Positions 1 to 6,730 of a stretch of 14,763 nt of DNA are shown piece by piece. The stretch lies in assembly GCA_023433615.1 (NCBI GenBank), contig JAEZCJ010000165.1, positions 1 through 14,763 of the forward strand, read 5' to 3'. The position numbers and the translations under genes were made by a program. Below the pieces are notes generated by a model, which did not search any database, was not told where the DNA came from, and saw only the letters and a program-made list of their open reading frames with translations. This DNA is from Bacillota bacterium. Lineage in GTDB: Bacteria > Bacillota > Bacilli > Paenibacillales > Paenibacillaceae. Every line of letters begins with the position of its first letter. Position 1 is the stretch's first letter.

Positions 1-152
1 TGGCATTAGTCGCAGGCTTGGGCGTCGGCATCCTGTTCCGCTTGCTCCGATTGCCGCTGCCCGCCCCTCCTGTCCTCGCAGGCGTTCTCGGGATCGTCGG
101 CGTCTATCTGGGCGGCATCCTCGCGGAGCGTCTATTGGAATGGTGGAAATGA
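1..152 (+). CDS. XapX domain protein, 3' part
   Basis: The frame is open from position 3 (Ala codon) and ends with TGA at 150-152; the start lies left of the window. The 49 visible residues form two hydrophobic segments around a Leu-Pro-Ala-Pro-Pro-Val core followed by a Gly-rich stretch and a short charged tail ending EWWK. That pattern (hydrophobic helix, R-x-P-x-P-A-P-P-V, Gly-rich hydrophobic helix) is typical of the XapX family, very small inner-membrane proteins of about 50-60 residues whose biochemical role is not established. Most of the protein is therefore probably visible. A hairpin about 80 bases downstream would end the transcript. Another small two-helix membrane protein is possible but less likely. 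Confidence 0.7.
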   Translation, partial: ALVAGLGVGILFRLLRLPLPAPPVLAGVLGIVGVYLGGILAERLLEWWK

Positions 153-231
153 TCCGTTGCCTGCAGGACGGTTCAGCCGTCCGGCGGCCGCGGGGAGGAT
201 TGCATACTTGACTGAAGTCGGAAGTCGAAGC

Positions 232-275
232 GCAAGAAGAGCAGCCCTAATCGTGCAGGGCTGCTCTTCGCTTGC
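232..275. terminator. Convergent hairpin between the XapX and DinB genes
   Basis: GCAAG-AAGAGCAGCCCT (232-248) pairs with AGGGCTGCTCTTCGCTTGC (257-275) across an 8-base loop, giving a 17-pair stem with one 2-base bulge. It lies between the stop of the + strand gene (152) and the stop of the - strand gene (284), so it is well placed to terminate both. Neither side has a long T run, so the intrinsic activity may be modest. Confidence 0.65.
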
Positions 276-283
276 ATTGCCCA

Positions 284-751
284 TTATTTCTCGCGGGCGT
301 ATAAGATAAAGTCGGAGCTTACCGGCGTGAAGCCGTTGACCCTCAGGAAGCTTGCGATCTGACCGCGGTGATAACTGCCGTGCAAGGTGACATGCGAGAG
401 AATATCGCCGACGGCGGTGCGGAATTCCTGACCCGTCGAATTCCGATACGCGACTACGCTTGCGAAATCGGCGTCGGTGATCCCTTCGAGATAGCGTCTG
501 TACCCCTCTGCGTTCGTTTCTGTCAGCGCTTCGCATTCTTGCAGATTGTATGCCGGCCAGATTGCCAGCTTAGAGCTGTCCTTTCCCTCAAGCCTCGTGA
601 GCCACACGCGCTCGGCTGCCGTAATATGCGCGAACAGCTTCTTCTCCTGCAGCGCTTCTGCTTCGTCCATGCTCCGAAGCGCATCTTGTATACGCTGGTT
701 CGCCCAGTAGGAGTGTTCGTTGAGCCTCTTGTAATGATCCCTTAACATCAT
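284..751 (-). CDS. DinB family protein (putative metal-dependent four-helix protein)
   Basis: A 155-residue protein of the DinB/YfiT-like superfamily. It opens with a helix of the form DHYKRLNEHSYWANQRI. It carries the family's metal-binding histidines: one in LFAHITAAERVW in the second helix, and the pair in HVTLHGSYHRGQ (HxxxHRGQ) near the C-terminus. Family members are four-helix bundles with a Zn or Ni site; many are thiol-dependent transferases or have no known substrate, so no reaction can be named. The frame is open to an ATG at 808, but a TATAAT -10 element sits at 779-784, inside that extension. A GGTGGAGAG-type ribosome binding site lies just before tandem ATGs at 751 and 748, so the shorter start is chosen. 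The gene diverges from the MerR-type regulator. Confidence 0.85.
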   Translation of the reverse strand: MMLRDHYKRLNEHSYWANQRIQDALRSMDEAEALQEKKLFAHITAAERVWLTRLEGKDSSKLAIWPAYNLQECEALTETNAEGYRRYLEGITDADFASVVAYRNSTGQEFRTAVGDILSHVTLHGSYHRGQIASFLRVNGFTPVSSDFILYAREK

Positions 752-778
752 CGCTCTCCACCCTCTCTTTTTATGCAG

Positions 779-808
779 ATTATACCAATGCCCAGGGAAT
801 GCATACAA
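779..808 (-). promoter_or_regulatory. Promoter of the DinB gene
   Basis: On the minus strand a perfect TATAAT (779-784) is preceded by TGG, making an extended -10. A weak -35 (TTGTAT, 803-808) lies 18 bases upstream. The predicted transcript starts near 772, leaving about 20 bases before the ATG at 751. Confidence 0.6.
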
Positions 809-833
809 GCGTGTGCCTTCCCGTAAATACTCC

Positions 834-864
834 TTGCACCTACAGTAGCGTGAGGTTGTATACT
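834..864 (+). promoter_or_regulatory. MerR-type promoter with 19-base spacer and operator
   Basis: TTGCAC (834-839) and TATACT (859-864) are separated by exactly 19 bases. The spacer region carries the inverted half-sites ACCT (838-841) and AGGT (853-856). An overlong 19-base spacer with a dyad between -35 and -10 is the hallmark of promoters activated by MerR-family proteins, which untwist the DNA. It drives the MerR-type gene at 900, so autoregulation is the obvious reading. Confidence 0.75.
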
Positions 865-899
865 CAACTTAAAGATCTAATTGTCGGAGGTGAGCCGGC

Positions 900-1937
900 A
901 TGGCCGTTAAGCAGCTTCGCGTGGGCGAATTGGCTGCGTCATCAGGACTGTCTGTTCGTACGCTTCATCATTACGACCATATCGGACTATTGAACCCATC
1001 GGGGCACACTGGCGCTGGGCATCGCCTGTACACGACGAGCGACATTCGTAGACTGCAGCAGATCCTGTCGCTACGGAGCATCGGATTCGCGTTGGACGAG
1101 ATCAAGCTGGCACTCGATCATGAGTCGCTGTCGCTTCATGAGACTACGGCACTTCATATCAAGCGGATCCGTGAACAGATGAGCAAGCATAAGACGCTTC
1201 TGCAAAGGCTGGAAATGATTGAACAGCGCATCTTGTCGAGCCGCAGGCTGACCATCGACGACTATATCGAAACCGTAGAGGTGATTGTGATGAGCGAGAA
1301 CAAGGCCGTACCGAATCTGAACAAGGCTGTCCCGATCTTGGATGTGTCCGACTACGAGGCCAGCATGGCTTATTACGTGGAGAAGCTCGGTTTCCGGAAC
1401 AATTGGGATTGGGACGGGTTCGGGTCGGTCAGTCGGGATAACGTGGAAATTTTCTTATCGCATAATCCGGAAGGGATGTTCAATACGGCCATGACGATAT
1501 TCGTCAAGGATGCTGCGGCCATCCACCGGGAGCTGCTTAACAATCAAGCGATTATCGACATGGAGCCAACAAGGATGAAGTGGGGCGTAATCGAGCTGCA
1601 TGCGAAGGACTTGGACGGTCATCGGATTCGGTTCACGCAGCCGCTGCCCGAGGATGAACGCGAGATCGAACGAACGGAGATCAGGCCGCGCATCGAGAAG
1701 CGGTTAGCTGCCGTATTGGCAGAATTGGCAAACGAGACGGGCAGAAGCACGGGAGAAGTGCTGGAGGAGGTACTGCTGCACTCCTTCGAGCCGATTGCGG
1801 GCATGGAGGGACAGGCTAGCGCCAGCCCGCATACGCTCGAAACGCTGGACCTCATCCAGCGGCTGAAGGATAAGCACCGGCTGCACTACGGCACGCATGA
1901 CAGCTACGGCTTCGTGGAGAAGAACGATAACGACTAG
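900..1937 (+). CDS. MerR-family regulator fused to a VOC (glyoxalase/bleomycin-resistance) domain
   Basis: A 345-residue protein with a GGAGGTGA ribosome binding site 9 bases before the ATG. Residues about 5-75 are a MerR winged helix: VGELAASSGLSVRTLHHYD, then HRLYTTSDIRRLQQI. Residues about 80-118 form the usual long dimerisation helix. Residues about 138-248 are a VOC domain (AVPILDVSDYEASMAYYVEKLGF at the start, ELHAKDLDGHRIRF at the end), the fold of glyoxalase I and bleomycin-binding proteins. Residues about 262-340 look like a ribbon-helix-helix-like segment (RIEKRLAAVLAELANETGRSTGEVLEEVLLHSF) plus a tail ending HDSYGFVE. The VOC domain is probably the ligand-sensing or ligand-sequestering part of a multidrug-type regulator. 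M131 (1290) is preceded by GAGGTG, so a VOC-only product may also be made. Confidence 0.85.
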   Translation: MAVKQLRVGELAASSGLSVRTLHHYDHIGLLNPSGHTGAGHRLYTTSDIRRLQQILSLRSIGFALDEIKLALDHESLSLHETTALHIKRIREQMSKHKTLLQRLEMIEQRILSSRRLTIDDYIETVEVIVMSENKAVPNLNKAVPILDVSDYEASMAYYVEKLGFRNNWDWDGFGSVSRDNVEIFLSHNPEGMFNTAMTIFVKDAAAIHRELLNNQAIIDMEPTRMKWGVIELHAKDLDGHRIRFTQPLPEDEREIERTEIRPRIEKRLAAVLAELANETGRSTGEVLEEVLLHSFEPIAGMEGQASASPHTLETLDLIQRLKDKHRLHYGTHDSYGFVEKNDND

Positions 1938-2080
1938 AGGAGAAGGCGAAGCTATGCCGATGCGGAGACGAATAACGTTAACGCAATTCCCGTATATCTT
2001 GCCTTCCAGGCAGTCTAATACGGTCTTCTTCTCCGGCGGTTCCAACGAGCCGATGGACGATTCGCGTCAAATCGTTACAT

Positions 2081-2602
2081 TCATCTGTCTAGACCTCCGT
2101 TAACTGTTCCGATTCGTGCCGTTGCGCCGATTTCTTCGTATTGCAGCAGCCTGTCGCAGTCGAGAAGCATTTGGACTTCGATCCCGACCTTCCCGATCCC
2201 CTTGATGTACCGCTGGCCGGGACTCGTTACGATATCGGGCGGCGGCGCAATCTCCCGCTCCGCAATGGACAATACCTCGGCTACGCTGTCGACGATCAGA
2301 CCGACCGACCTCTCGCGGAACTCCACCACCACGATGCACGTCCGATCGTTGTAGGGACGAATCGGCTTCTTGAAGCGAAGCCGGGCGTCCATTACAGGAA
2401 TGATGCGCCCTCGCAGGCTAATGATGCCCTTGATGTCATCGGACAGCTCCGGGATCTCCTTGATGGCCAGAATGCCGACAATCTCTCTTACATACTTAAC
2501 CTCGATTCCATAGACTTCGCTGCCAATCAAGAATGTCAGGAATTTCTCCCTCTGCCTGTCGTCTAGCCGTTGCTCCTCGTACTGCAATAATTGCTCTGCC
2601 AT
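2081..2602 (-). CDS. CheW-type chemotaxis scaffold protein
   Basis: A 173-residue single-domain CheW-like protein. After about 20 polar residues it shows the family hallmarks in order: REKFLTFLIGSEVYGIEVKYVREIVG, IKEIPELSDDIKGIISLRGRIIPVMDAR, a VVVEFRERSVGLIVDSVAEVL segment, then PGQRYIKGIGKVG. CheW couples methyl-accepting receptors to the CheA kinase at the cytoplasmic face of the membrane. No CheA, receptor or other chemotaxis gene is visible here, so this is an isolated copy. The ATG at 2602 follows a GGGGGA ribosome binding site. An in-frame ATG at 2638 lacks a convincing one and would add 12 residues. Expression is predicted to be controlled by the cyclic-di-GMP riboswitch and terminator upstream. 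The 3' end faces the MerR-VOC gene, with no strong terminator seen between them. Confidence 0.9.
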   Translation of the reverse strand: MAEQLLQYEEQRLDDRQREKFLTFLIGSEVYGIEVKYVREIVGILAIKEIPELSDDIKGIISLRGRIIPVMDARLRFKKPIRPYNDRTCIVVVEFRERSVGLIVDSVAEVLSIAEREIAPPPDIVTSPGQRYIKGIGKVGIEVQMLLDCDRLLQYEEIGATARIGTVNGGLDR

Positions 2603-2693
2603 GCGGTATGTTCCCCCTTGTTGTCGCGCTGCGCGCATGAGCCTTGCCCGTCGTTCGGCATAAATCGATCACGATCGACACCCTGTACCCATA

Positions 2694-2727
2694 CAAAAAC
2701 GCCCTTTCTCATGTGAGAGAAAGGGCG
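2694..2727 (-). terminator. Intrinsic terminator in the cheW leader
   Basis: On the minus strand CGCCCTTTCTC... pairs with GAGAAAGGGCG (2717-2727 with 2700-2710, loop of 6), followed directly by TTTTT (2695-2699). This is a textbook Rho-independent terminator placed just after the cyclic-di-GMP aptamer and about 90 bases before the cheW start. It is therefore the likely expression platform. Confidence 0.92.
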
Positions 2728-2749
2728 CTGCAAACAACACAAAAAGCAA

Positions 2750-2836
2750 TGTGCAGCCCGGCTGCCATAGCTGGAATCAGCTTTAGGCCCGTGGTTTTGC
2801 GTCCTTGCCTTTCGGCAAGTTTGCCCTCTCGTATTC
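2750..2836 (-). ncRNA. Cyclic-di-GMP-I (GEMM-I) riboswitch aptamer
   Basis: Read on the minus strand, all conserved blocks of the class I cyclic-di-GMP aptamer occur in order. AGGGCAAAC is at about 2820-2828. A P2 hairpin CTTGCC-GAAA-GGCAAG spans 2804-2819. GACGCAAAA is at 2795-2803. GGGCCTAAA is at 2782-2790, then a short GCTG-ATTC-CAGC hairpin, TATGG at 2765-2769 and CAGCCGGG. The GAAA tetraloop and the CCTAA/TATGG pair form the known tetraloop-receptor contact of this class. The GGG before CAAAC matches the c-di-GMP-binding form rather than the cGAMP variant. The outer P1 stem is not obvious, so the exact ends are approximate. Confidence 0.92.
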
Positions 2837-2870
2837 GGTTGGAGATAAGGCATGACGCCTTAGTGACCCC

Positions 2871-2899
2871 ATGATAGCACGCGATCGGAATCGTGTAAA
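2871..2899 (-). promoter_or_regulatory. Sigma-A promoter of the riboswitch-cheW transcript
   Basis: On the minus strand TTTACA (2894-2899), 17 bases, then TATCAT (2871-2876): near-consensus elements with ideal spacing. Transcription would begin near 2864, about 30 bases before the aptamer core. The leader starts with a small AAGGC-GTCAT-GCCTT hairpin. The cheW unit is thus transcribed independently of the rhamnosidase gene upstream. Confidence 0.8.
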
Positions 2900-2959
2900 C
2901 CTATTTTTAGGGAGAATCGAACTAGGTACTCGGAACTATCGCAAACTAGCCAACCGCTC

Positions 2960-5707
2960 CTACTGCGACTCCCGCTTATACCGGAACCGGTACTCCCCGG
3001 AACCGACCGACAGCACGACAGCGCCGCTCGTTTCCCTGGCTGACAGCACGCCGGCCGCTCCGGACACCGGCCTGCCGCTCTCCGTCAGTTCAGCTATGCG
3101 CGCCTCCTGCAGCACAATATCCGCCGTCGCATTCGCGGGTACGACGACGTCTAGGGTCACGTCACCCTCGTCGATTCGCCAACCGGACACGACCGGCCCG
3201 TATGGCGACTTCAAGGTCGCACGGGCGTGGCTCAGCGAATCGCCGGCATACCGCGGAGCGATTCGGATGCGCTTATAGCCTGCCTCGCCGCTCGTCTCGT
3301 CAAGGTCCAGCCCAGCGACATAGCGGTACATCCAATCGCCGATCGCCCCGTAGGCATAGTGATTGAACGAGTTCATGTCGTCGCTCCAGAACGAGCCGTC
3401 CGGCTTGATGCCGTCCCAGTGCTCCCAGATCGTCGTCGCTCCCTTCTCGACCGAATAGAGCCATGACGGGTACGACTCCTGCAGCAGCAGCTTCACGGCC
3501 GTGTCGTGATAGCCGTTGTCGGACAGCGCGAAGCACAGGTACGGCGTGCCGACGAAGCCCGTTGTCAGGTGCCAGCCGTTCTGCTTCACCAGCTCATTCA
3601 AGTCATGCGCGATGCGTACCCGCTCCGCCCCTTCAACCAGGCCGAACATGAGCGCCAGCACATGCGCCGTCTGCGTCGGAGCCGCCAAGCGGCCCCGGGC
3701 CGTCACGAATTCGCGCTTGAATTCGGCGATGACGCGCGCATGCAGCTCGCTGTAACGGCGAACGTCATCCGCTCTTCCGAGTGCGACGGCAGCATCTCTT
3801 ACGAGCCTCGCTGCGTAAGCATAGTAGGCCGTCGCGATGAGATCCCTCGGCGTCGCGCCCACGTAGCTGTTCTCCTTGGCATCCAGCCCGAGCCAGTCGC
3901 CGAAGTGGAAGCCGGTGTTCCACAGCCATTCGTTATCGCCTTGCCTGCGAATATATTCGACCCAAGCCTTCATGCTACCGAATTGTTCTGCCAACAACCG
4001 CTGATCGCCGTAGCTCAGATAGATCGTCCACGGACAGATGACGGCTGCGTCGCCCCAAGCCGCCGACGCCGTGACGCTCTCGCCGTCCGGGTTATCATCC
4101 AATACGTTCGGCACGACGAACGGCACGCTGCCGTCGGGACGCTGATCCGCCTTCAGATCGCGAAGCCACTTCGTGAAGAACGGCCCGACCTGGTAATTGA
4201 ATGCGGCGGTTCGGACGAACACCTGCGCATCCCCCGTCCAGCCGAGGCGCTCGTCGCGCTGCGGGCAGTCCGTCGGCACATCGAGAAAATTGCCCCGCTG
4301 TCCCCACTCGATATTCGCCTGAAGCCGATTGATGAGCGGATGCGAGCATTCGAAGCTGCCGGTCTTCGGCATATCGGAATGGATGACCTCGCCGACGAAG
4401 CGATCCATCAGCTCGCGATCCGACATCCCAGCCGGCAGGCCGTCCACATGCACGTAGCGGAAGCCTTGGAACGTGAAGGTCGGCGCATATTCGGCTTCGG
4501 CAGCGCCGTTAGCGATATAGGTCGCGACTTGCTTCGCCTTGCGCAGGTTCCCCGTATAGAGATTGCCATCCCGGTCCAGCACCTCCGCATGGCGCAGGCG
4601 AATCGCGGTGCCCGCTTCCGCAACGAGCGTCATGCGCATGCGTCCGACCATGTTCTGTCCCATGTCCAGCACGGTCTCCCCGTTCGGGGTATGAAGCACG
4701 GCTGCCGGCCGCAGCGTCTCCGTCACGCGCACAGGCCAGTTCTCCTGCGCCACGATCTGGTCTAGCGCAAGCGTCGGCGTATCGACCGCTGCCCAATCCG
4801 CATCGTTGAAGTCCGCCTCGTTCCATCCAGGCAGCTCCTGCCGCGCATCGTATATTTCCCCGGCATAAATCTCCGACATCCGAATCGGCCCCGCCTTCGA
4901 TGAACGCCAGGTCGGATCGGTTGTCACGACCTCTTCCGTACCGTCTTCATATGCGACATGCAGCTGCAGCAGCGCTGCCCGCCGGTCCCCGTAAAGACAG
5001 GTCCGGTCCTTCCAGCCCAACATGCCGGTGTACCAGCCGCTGCCGAGCAGAATGCCGATGCCGTTCCCGCCCTCGCGCAGCGCATCGGTCACGTCATACG
5101 TCTGATACTGCAGCCGATGCCGATAGCTGGTCCAGCCCGGCGCGAGCAGGTCATCGCCGATCTTGCTGCCGTTCACGTAGAGTTCGTACACGCCCGCAGC
5201 GGTCGCGTAGATGCGCGCCGAACGAATGCCCGACCGCAGCTCTACTCTCTTGCGTAGCAAGTGAGCCGGCTCATCCTGAACCGGTGACTCTGCTTCGGCT
5301 GCATCGCTGTCCGCGCAGGCGGCAATCCATTGCGCTTGCCAGCCTCCCGGCTGCAGCAATCCGGTCTCCCACCACGATGCCGTGCTCCACTCCGATTCGC
5401 GGCCGTGGTTGTCCCACACCTTCACGCGATAGGCATAGCGGGTGCGGGGCTGCAGCCCCGGACCTGCATACGCCACGTGCACCGACTGGTCCGAGTCGAC
5501 GCGCCCGGAATCCCACAGCAGGGAATCGAAGCGTTCCGGCACATCCGTTACCTGCACCCGATAGGCCGTCTGCAGCGTGCCCCGGCGCTCGCTTCGCAGC
5601 ATCCAGCTTAGTCTGGGCTTGGCAGCATCCAATCCCATTGGCGCTGTCCGATATTCGCATGTCAATCCTTCAACGGCTAATGTCGTATGGTCCGCGCTCG
5701 TCATCAT
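2960..5707 (-). CDS. Alpha-L-rhamnosidase (GH78)
   Basis: A 915-residue cytoplasmic enzyme (no signal peptide) that removes terminal alpha-L-rhamnose from plant glycosides and polysaccharides with inversion. The order is an N-terminal fibronectin/Ig-like domain (about 10-120, GLTCEYRTAPMGLD...PRLSW), the GH78 N-terminal beta domain (about 150-320), the concanavalin-like domain (about 330-430), the alpha/alpha six-hairpin catalytic barrel (about 435-790) and a C-terminal beta domain. The catalytic motif DCPQRDERLGWTGD starts at D480, with E486 the likely general acid; the second catalytic Glu is E762 in TIWEHWDG. Length and layout are typical and intact. The frame extends to 5761, but a likely -10 lies there. 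AAGGAGG at 5718-5724 points to the ATG at 5707. It lies 97 bases downstream of the acetyltransferase gene on the same strand. Confidence 0.93.
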   Translation of the reverse strand: MMTSADHTTLAVEGLTCEYRTAPMGLDAAKPRLSWMLRSERRGTLQTAYRVQVTDVPERFDSLLWDSGRVDSDQSVHVAYAGPGLQPRTRYAYRVKVWDNHGRESEWSTASWWETGLLQPGGWQAQWIAACADSDAAEAESPVQDEPAHLLRKRVELRSGIRSARIYATAAGVYELYVNGSKIGDDLLAPGWTSYRHRLQYQTYDVTDALREGGNGIGILLGSGWYTGMLGWKDRTCLYGDRRAALLQLHVAYEDGTEEVVTTDPTWRSSKAGPIRMSEIYAGEIYDARQELPGWNEADFNDADWAAVDTPTLALDQIVAQENWPVRVTETLRPAAVLHTPNGETVLDMGQNMVGRMRMTLVAEAGTAIRLRHAEVLDRDGNLYTGNLRKAKQVATYIANGAAEAEYAPTFTFQGFRYVHVDGLPAGMSDRELMDRFVGEVIHSDMPKTGSFECSHPLINRLQANIEWGQRGNFLDVPTDCPQRDERLGWTGDAQVFVRTAAFNYQVGPFFTKWLRDLKADQRPDGSVPFVVPNVLDDNPDGESVTASAAWGDAAVICPWTIYLSYGDQRLLAEQFGSMKAWVEYIRRQGDNEWLWNTGFHFGDWLGLDAKENSYVGATPRDLIATAYYAYAARLVRDAAVALGRADDVRRYSELHARVIAEFKREFVTARGRLAAPTQTAHVLALMFGLVEGAERVRIAHDLNELVKQNGWHLTTGFVGTPYLCFALSDNGYHDTAVKLLLQESYPSWLYSVEKGATTIWEHWDGIKPDGSFWSDDMNSFNHYAYGAIGDWMYRYVAGLDLDETSGEAGYKRIRIAPRYAGDSLSHARATLKSPYGPVVSGWRIDEGDVTLDVVVPANATADIVLQEARIAELTESGRPVSGAAGVLSARETSGAVVLSVGSGEYRFRYKRESQ

Positions 5708-5728
5708 CGTCCCGTTGCCTCCTTGATC

Positions 5729-5762
5729 GTACCGTTCCGGTACGGTTCTCCTCCCCATCATA
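5729..5762 (-). promoter_or_regulatory. Candidate promoter -10 and operator palindrome of the rhamnosidase gene
   Basis: A perfect inverted repeat GTACCG-TTC-CGGTAC occupies 5729-5743, just upstream of the AAGGAGG ribosome binding site. A TATGAT -10-like element is at 5757-5762 (minus strand), with only a poor -35. The palindrome would fall at about +7 to +21, a common position for a repressor operator. It could also fold as a small hairpin in the leader. The regulator is not identifiable from sequence. Confidence 0.45.
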
Positions 5763-5804
5763 GAACGGATTCAACGGAATATTCAGCGTCGAATCGGACA
5801 TCTA

Positions 5805-6581
5805 TTATTGGTTATTCGGACTTAGCGGCTCATTATCCGAGAACAGATCCGGATTGTCCTTAAGCATCTCGGCGATGATCTCCGCCACCAGGACTGCATC
5901 GCATACCCGAACGACGGCATCGCCGAAACGTCCAACATGCATGGCCCCCTTGCTTACTAGCACCTCATCTACCTTCCAGAAATGCTCCGACCACGATAAC
6001 CCGCAGTGTCGGCGAGAAGGCACGGGAATTTCGGTCCCGTCGGCCACTACGGTATACAGCATCTCATGCGTGTCCGTCATCCTGCCCGGTATATCTACCC
6101 ACTCTTCGACGCCGTGAATGAACGTGTTGCGCTTGAGGTCGACGCCGACTAACATTATCGTTGCCTGCCGGTCAAGCAGCTTCCCCCAGCTGGAGCCCCT
6201 GGCGCAAGGCGTATCGAATAGATGGTCGCTGTCCGTGAATGCCGCAGCATCCTTCCCCAGCGCCGCCACGGAATGCGTCGGGTGCCATGAACGCACCACC
6301 CCCGGCCTCGCGCGGAAGAGCTCAGGCAGGATCCCGACGCATACCGGCGACTCCTCCACATAGAACCTCGGATTATCCGCATTAATATAAGACCACGTAT
6401 GGGCGGGAAGCACGAGCAGCCCTTCCTTCATATACGTTGACAACGCGTCCAGGACCGTGTCCGCGCCGCCCTCGACCTGCCCGATGCTTCGCATCGAAGA
6501 ATGAACCAACAACGTGCCGGTTCCGTCAATTCCTAATTGCTCTAGCTGTTCCTGCAAGCTCGCTTGCGTATGCGTATTCAC
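5805..6581 (-). CDS. AAC(3)-type aminoglycoside N-acetyltransferase family protein
   Basis: A 259-residue acetyl-CoA-dependent N-acetyltransferase of the antibiotic-NAT (AAC(3)/YokD) family. Visible family motifs are LLVHSSMRSIG (about 24-34), LPAHTWSY (59-65), SWHPTHSVAALG (98-109), TPCARGSSWGKLL (124-136) and TFIHGVEEW (153-161). Length is normal for the family (about 260-270). The longer frame to 6647 is rejected because a promoter -10 lies at 6636-6641. GGAGGGG at 6587-6593 is well placed for the GTG at 6581. Family members acetylate the 3-amino group of 2-deoxystreptamine drugs, but many chromosomal copies have no tested activity. Its pairing with a rhamnosidase and an AraC regulator leaves a role in modifying a natural amino-glycoside or another amine open. 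Confidence 0.88.
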   Translation of the reverse strand: MNTHTQASLQEQLEQLGIDGTGTLLVHSSMRSIGQVEGGADTVLDALSTYMKEGLLVLPAHTWSYINADNPRFYVEESPVCVGILPELFRARPGVVRSWHPTHSVAALGKDAAAFTDSDHLFDTPCARGSSWGKLLDRQATIMLVGVDLKRNTFIHGVEEWVDIPGRMTDTHEMLYTVVADGTEIPVPSRRHCGLSWSEHFWKVDEVLVSKGAMHVGRFGDAVVRVCDAVLVAEIIAEMLKDNPDLFSDNEPLSPNNQ

Positions 6582-6635
6582 GCGATCCCCTCCGAATCTC
6601 GATAAGTCGACACATGAATAGATGTCTATCCCTGC

Positions 6636-6644
6636 ATCATACCA
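6636..6644 (-). promoter_or_regulatory. Promoter of the acetyltransferase gene
   Basis: On the minus strand TGG-TATGAT forms an extended -10 (TATGAT at 6636-6641) with no good -35. The predicted start near 6629 gives a leader of about 48 bases to the GTG at 6581. The element lies 40 bases from the divergent AraC promoter, so one regulator bound between them could act on both. Confidence 0.55.
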
Positions 6645-6677
6645 CACCGCCAGCAGATGATGACGTTCGTCTCTACA

Positions 6678-6686
6678 TGCTATGAT
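6678..6686 (+). promoter_or_regulatory. Promoter of the AraC-family gene
   Basis: TG-C-TATGAT (TATGAT at 6681-6686) is an extended -10; the -35 region is poor. Weak -35 elements on both divergent promoters suit activator control. A GAGGAG ribosome binding site follows at 6714-6719, 11 bases before the ATG. Confidence 0.5.
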
Positions 6687-6730
6687 AGAACCATCACGAC
6701 GCCAGTCGAGCGAGAGGAGCCTGAGCCGAC

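Noticed and set aside
1950..2072. Minus-strand frame after the cheW stop reading EPPEKKTVLDCLEGKIYGN
   Set aside because: It has no ATG with a ribosome binding site and continues antisense into the MerR-VOC gene; probably a shadow frame.
1954..2103. Small + strand frame (49 residues) after the MerR-VOC gene with AGGAG upstream
   Set aside because: The spacing to the ATG is long, the frame runs antisense into the end of cheW, the composition is unremarkable and it matches nothing known to me.
3506..4765. Long 419-residue + strand frame inside the rhamnosidase gene
   Set aside because: It is antisense to an intact, motif-rich GH78 gene and is Arg/His/Ala-rich as expected for a shadow frame in GC-rich DNA.
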